Below the pieces are notes generated by a model. That model ran no database searches and was not told the DNA's origin. It saw only the letters and a program-made list of their open reading frames with translations. 5,337 nt of DNA, taken from Candidatus Portiera sp. (GTDB lineage Bacteria; Pseudomonadota; Gammaproteobacteria; CBDBNL01; JAAOII01). The stretch spans positions 1 through 5,337 of the forward strand of contig JAAOII010000063.1 of assembly GCA_015163845.1 (NCBI GenBank), read 5' to 3'. Positions 3,800 through 5,337 of this stretch are shown here, one piece after another (within the stretch, counting starts at the first letter, position 1; every line of letters begins with the position of its first letter). Position numbers and translations under genes: made by a program.

Positions 3800-5337
3800 A
3801 TGACTAAATCACATGTTTTAGGTTTCCCACGATTGGGACCCGACAGAGAATACAAGAAAGCCGTAGAGGCCTATTGGAATGGTAAGATAAACCAAAATGA
3901 ACTACTCCAAAAAGGAGCATCCATACGCAAAAATAACTGGCTCACACAAAAAGATGCAGGGCTTGATTACGTAACAGTTGGTGACTTTGCTTGGTATGAC
4001 CATATACTTGACCTTTCAGTAATGCTGAGTGTTATACCATCACGTTTTACCACCGACAATGAAGCGGTTGACCTAGATACAATGTTTCGCATGGCACGTG
4101 GCAGAGCGCCACAAGGTAAAGATGCCCCAGCATGCGAAATGACAAAATGGTTTAATACTAACTATCATTATCTAGTTCCCGAGTTTTCTCAAAATCAGCA
4201 ATTTACACTCGGCGATTACTGCCCGGTGCTGAATCATATTGACGAGGCCCAACAACATGGGCATCAGGTTAAGGCATCTATTGTAGGTCCCCTTAGCTTT
4301 CTATGGCTTGGCAAATGTGCTGATACAGAGTTTGACAAGCTAAGTTTGCTTAGCGATTTATGCAATGCCTATTCTCAAGTTCTAGGACAGATGAAAAGCA
4401 AAGGTGTTGAATGGGTGCAAATAGATGAGCCAGTTCTTGCTCTAGACCTACCTCAAGAATGGCGTGATGCTTATGCCACAGCATATAATCTCATCAGCAA
4501 GGATTCTCCTAAAATAATTCTCTCCACCTACTTTGGTGACTTAGCAGAGAACTTCTCAGCCATAGCTAACTTACCTGTTGCTGGATTGCATCTTGATACT
4601 ACTCGTGCTAAAAATTGGCAAGAGTCAGCTAAGCAATGGGATAAAAGCAAAGTCCTATCTCTTGGTGTAATCAATGGTCGTGATGTATGGCAAAGCGACT
4701 TACAAGCCAAGCAACAACTTCTAGAAAAAGTCCAAAAAGAAATAGCTCCTGCTGAACTATGGGTAGGCAGCTCCTGTTCTTTACTACATACCCCAGTAGA
4801 TCTTGACAGCGAGACCAAATTAGATGATGAACTAAAACAGTGGTTAGCATTTGCCAAACAAAAATGTCGTGAAGTCGCTGTATTAGGTAAAGCACTTAAT
4901 GGCAATATCAATGATTCAGAACAACAAGAAATAGATGCCAATGCTAAAGCGGCACAAGCCCGTAAAACATCTACCAGAATACACAAAGAGGAAGTGGCTA
5001 AGCGAGTTAGCAGTATAACTCCGCAAATGATGGAACGTGACTCTGCTTTTCCACAAAGATCTGCAGCACAAAAAGAGCATATTAAATTACCAAGTTTCCC
5101 CACTACCACCATAGGTTCATTCCCGCAGACCGCAGAAATTAGATCCTTACGTGGCAAGTTCAAACGTGGTGCAATTGATGAAGCAGGATACACTGAAGCA
5201 ATGCGTAAAGAAATAGCTACAATGGTTGCCAAGCAAGAAGAAATAGGACTAGATGTTCTAGTGCATGGCGAACCAGAACGTAATGACATGGTTGAGTATT
5301 TTGGCGAACTTCTTGACGGAATTGCTGTAACCAGTTA
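3800..5337 (+). CDS. metE: Cobalamin-independent methionine synthase MetE (N-terminal two thirds, cut by window edge)
   Basis: MetE transfers a methyl group from 5-methyltetrahydropteroyl-tri-L-glutamate to homocysteine, the last step of methionine synthesis, in the cytoplasm without vitamin B12. The frame is open for 512 codons with no break. Landmarks in order are LGFPRLG with REYKK (residues 7-20), VGDFAWYDH, EMTKWFNTNYHYLVPEF, QIDEP (207-211), SSCSLLH (324-330), TTTIGSFPQT (435-444, opening the second barrel) and HGEPERNDMVEYFGE (489-503). Full MetE is about 755-765 residues, so roughly 250 are missing on the right. These include the zinc ligands (His, Cys, Glu, Cys), so catalytic completeness cannot be judged. 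The start at 3800 matches the usual N-terminus; the Shine-Dalgarno is poor (GAAG at a 2-nt spacing). The gene lies 237 nt after msrA and has a plausible promoter of its own, so it is probably regulated separately. Confidence 0.97.
   Translation, partial: MTKSHVLGFPRLGPDREYKKAVEAYWNGKINQNELLQKGASIRKNNWLTQKDAGLDYVTVGDFAWYDHILDLSVMLSVIPSRFTTDNEAVDLDTMFRMARGRAPQGKDAPACEMTKWFNTNYHYLVPEFSQNQQFTLGDYCPVLNHIDEAQQHGHQVKASIVGPLSFLWLGKCADTEFDKLSLLSDLCNAYSQVLGQMKSKGVEWVQIDEPVLALDLPQEWRDAYATAYNLISKDSPKIILSTYFGDLAENFSAIANLPVAGLHLDTTRAKNWQESAKQWDKSKVLSLGVINGRDVWQSDLQAKQQLLEKVQKEIAPAELWVGSSCSLLHTPVDLDSETKLDDELKQWLAFAKQKCREVAVLGKALNGNINDSEQQEIDANAKAAQARKTSTRIHKEEVAKRVSSITPQMMERDSAFPQRSAAQKEHIKLPSFPTTTIGSFPQTAEIRSLRGKFKRGAIDEAGYTEAMRKEIATMVAKQEEIGLDVLVHGEPERNDMVEYFGELLDGIAVTS

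Noticed and set aside
4528..5289. A 253-codon open frame on the minus strand opposite metE
   Set aside because: It lies wholly antisense to a strongly conserved metE reading frame, is rich in Ser and Cys, as a reverse-strand reading can be, and shows no recognisable domain.

Overview
The window looks like an ordinary chromosomal segment of an AT-rich proteobacterium. A gammaproteobacterium is my best guess. This rests on family resemblance of the 3-hydroxyacyl-CoA dehydrogenase, FxsA and MetE proteins to proteobacterial versions, and I could not test it by search. I see no transposase, integrase, phage gene, tRNA, rRNA or CRISPR array.

Layout. Positions 1-1306 carry two minus-strand genes 5 nt apart. 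fxsA (small inner-membrane protein) comes first in transcription order, followed by a long FadN-type 3-hydroxyacyl-CoA dehydrogenase that runs off the left edge (291 codons visible). Positions 1307-1437 form a compact divergent control region. It has an extended -10 facing left towards fxsA, a TATAAT box facing right, and an alternating inverted-repeat array (ATAATG / CATTAT / ATAATG) over the likely rightward start site. A possible 15-codon leader ORF there ends in an ATGA overlap with the next gene. Positions 1438-3562 carry three closely spaced plus-strand genes: a small unrecognised exported protein with two cysteines, a membrane-anchored SRPBCC plus GyrI-like two-domain protein, and an exported MsrA (methionine sulfoxide reductase). 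Positions 3563-3799 are non-coding and hold the probable metE promoter: an extended -10 built into one arm of a 26-bp imperfect inverted repeat, followed by a leader of about 130 nt with small hairpins. metE (cobalamin-independent methionine synthase) starts at 3800 and is cut by the right edge after 512 codons, before the zinc-site half.

How the genes may work together. The left pair concerns fatty-acid beta-oxidation plus a membrane protein of unclear role. The rightward trio looks like an envelope-directed unit: all three products have an N-terminal hydrophobic segment, and one repairs oxidised methionine outside the cytoplasm. MsrA lies beside methionine biosynthesis (metE), but metE appears to have its own promoter, so a functional link is only a suggestion.

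I found no convincing new multi-gene system. The observations most worth checking are the two palindromic control regions, the Asp-to-Gly change in the dehydrogenase NAD-binding fold, and the unrecognised exported protein at the head of the trio.
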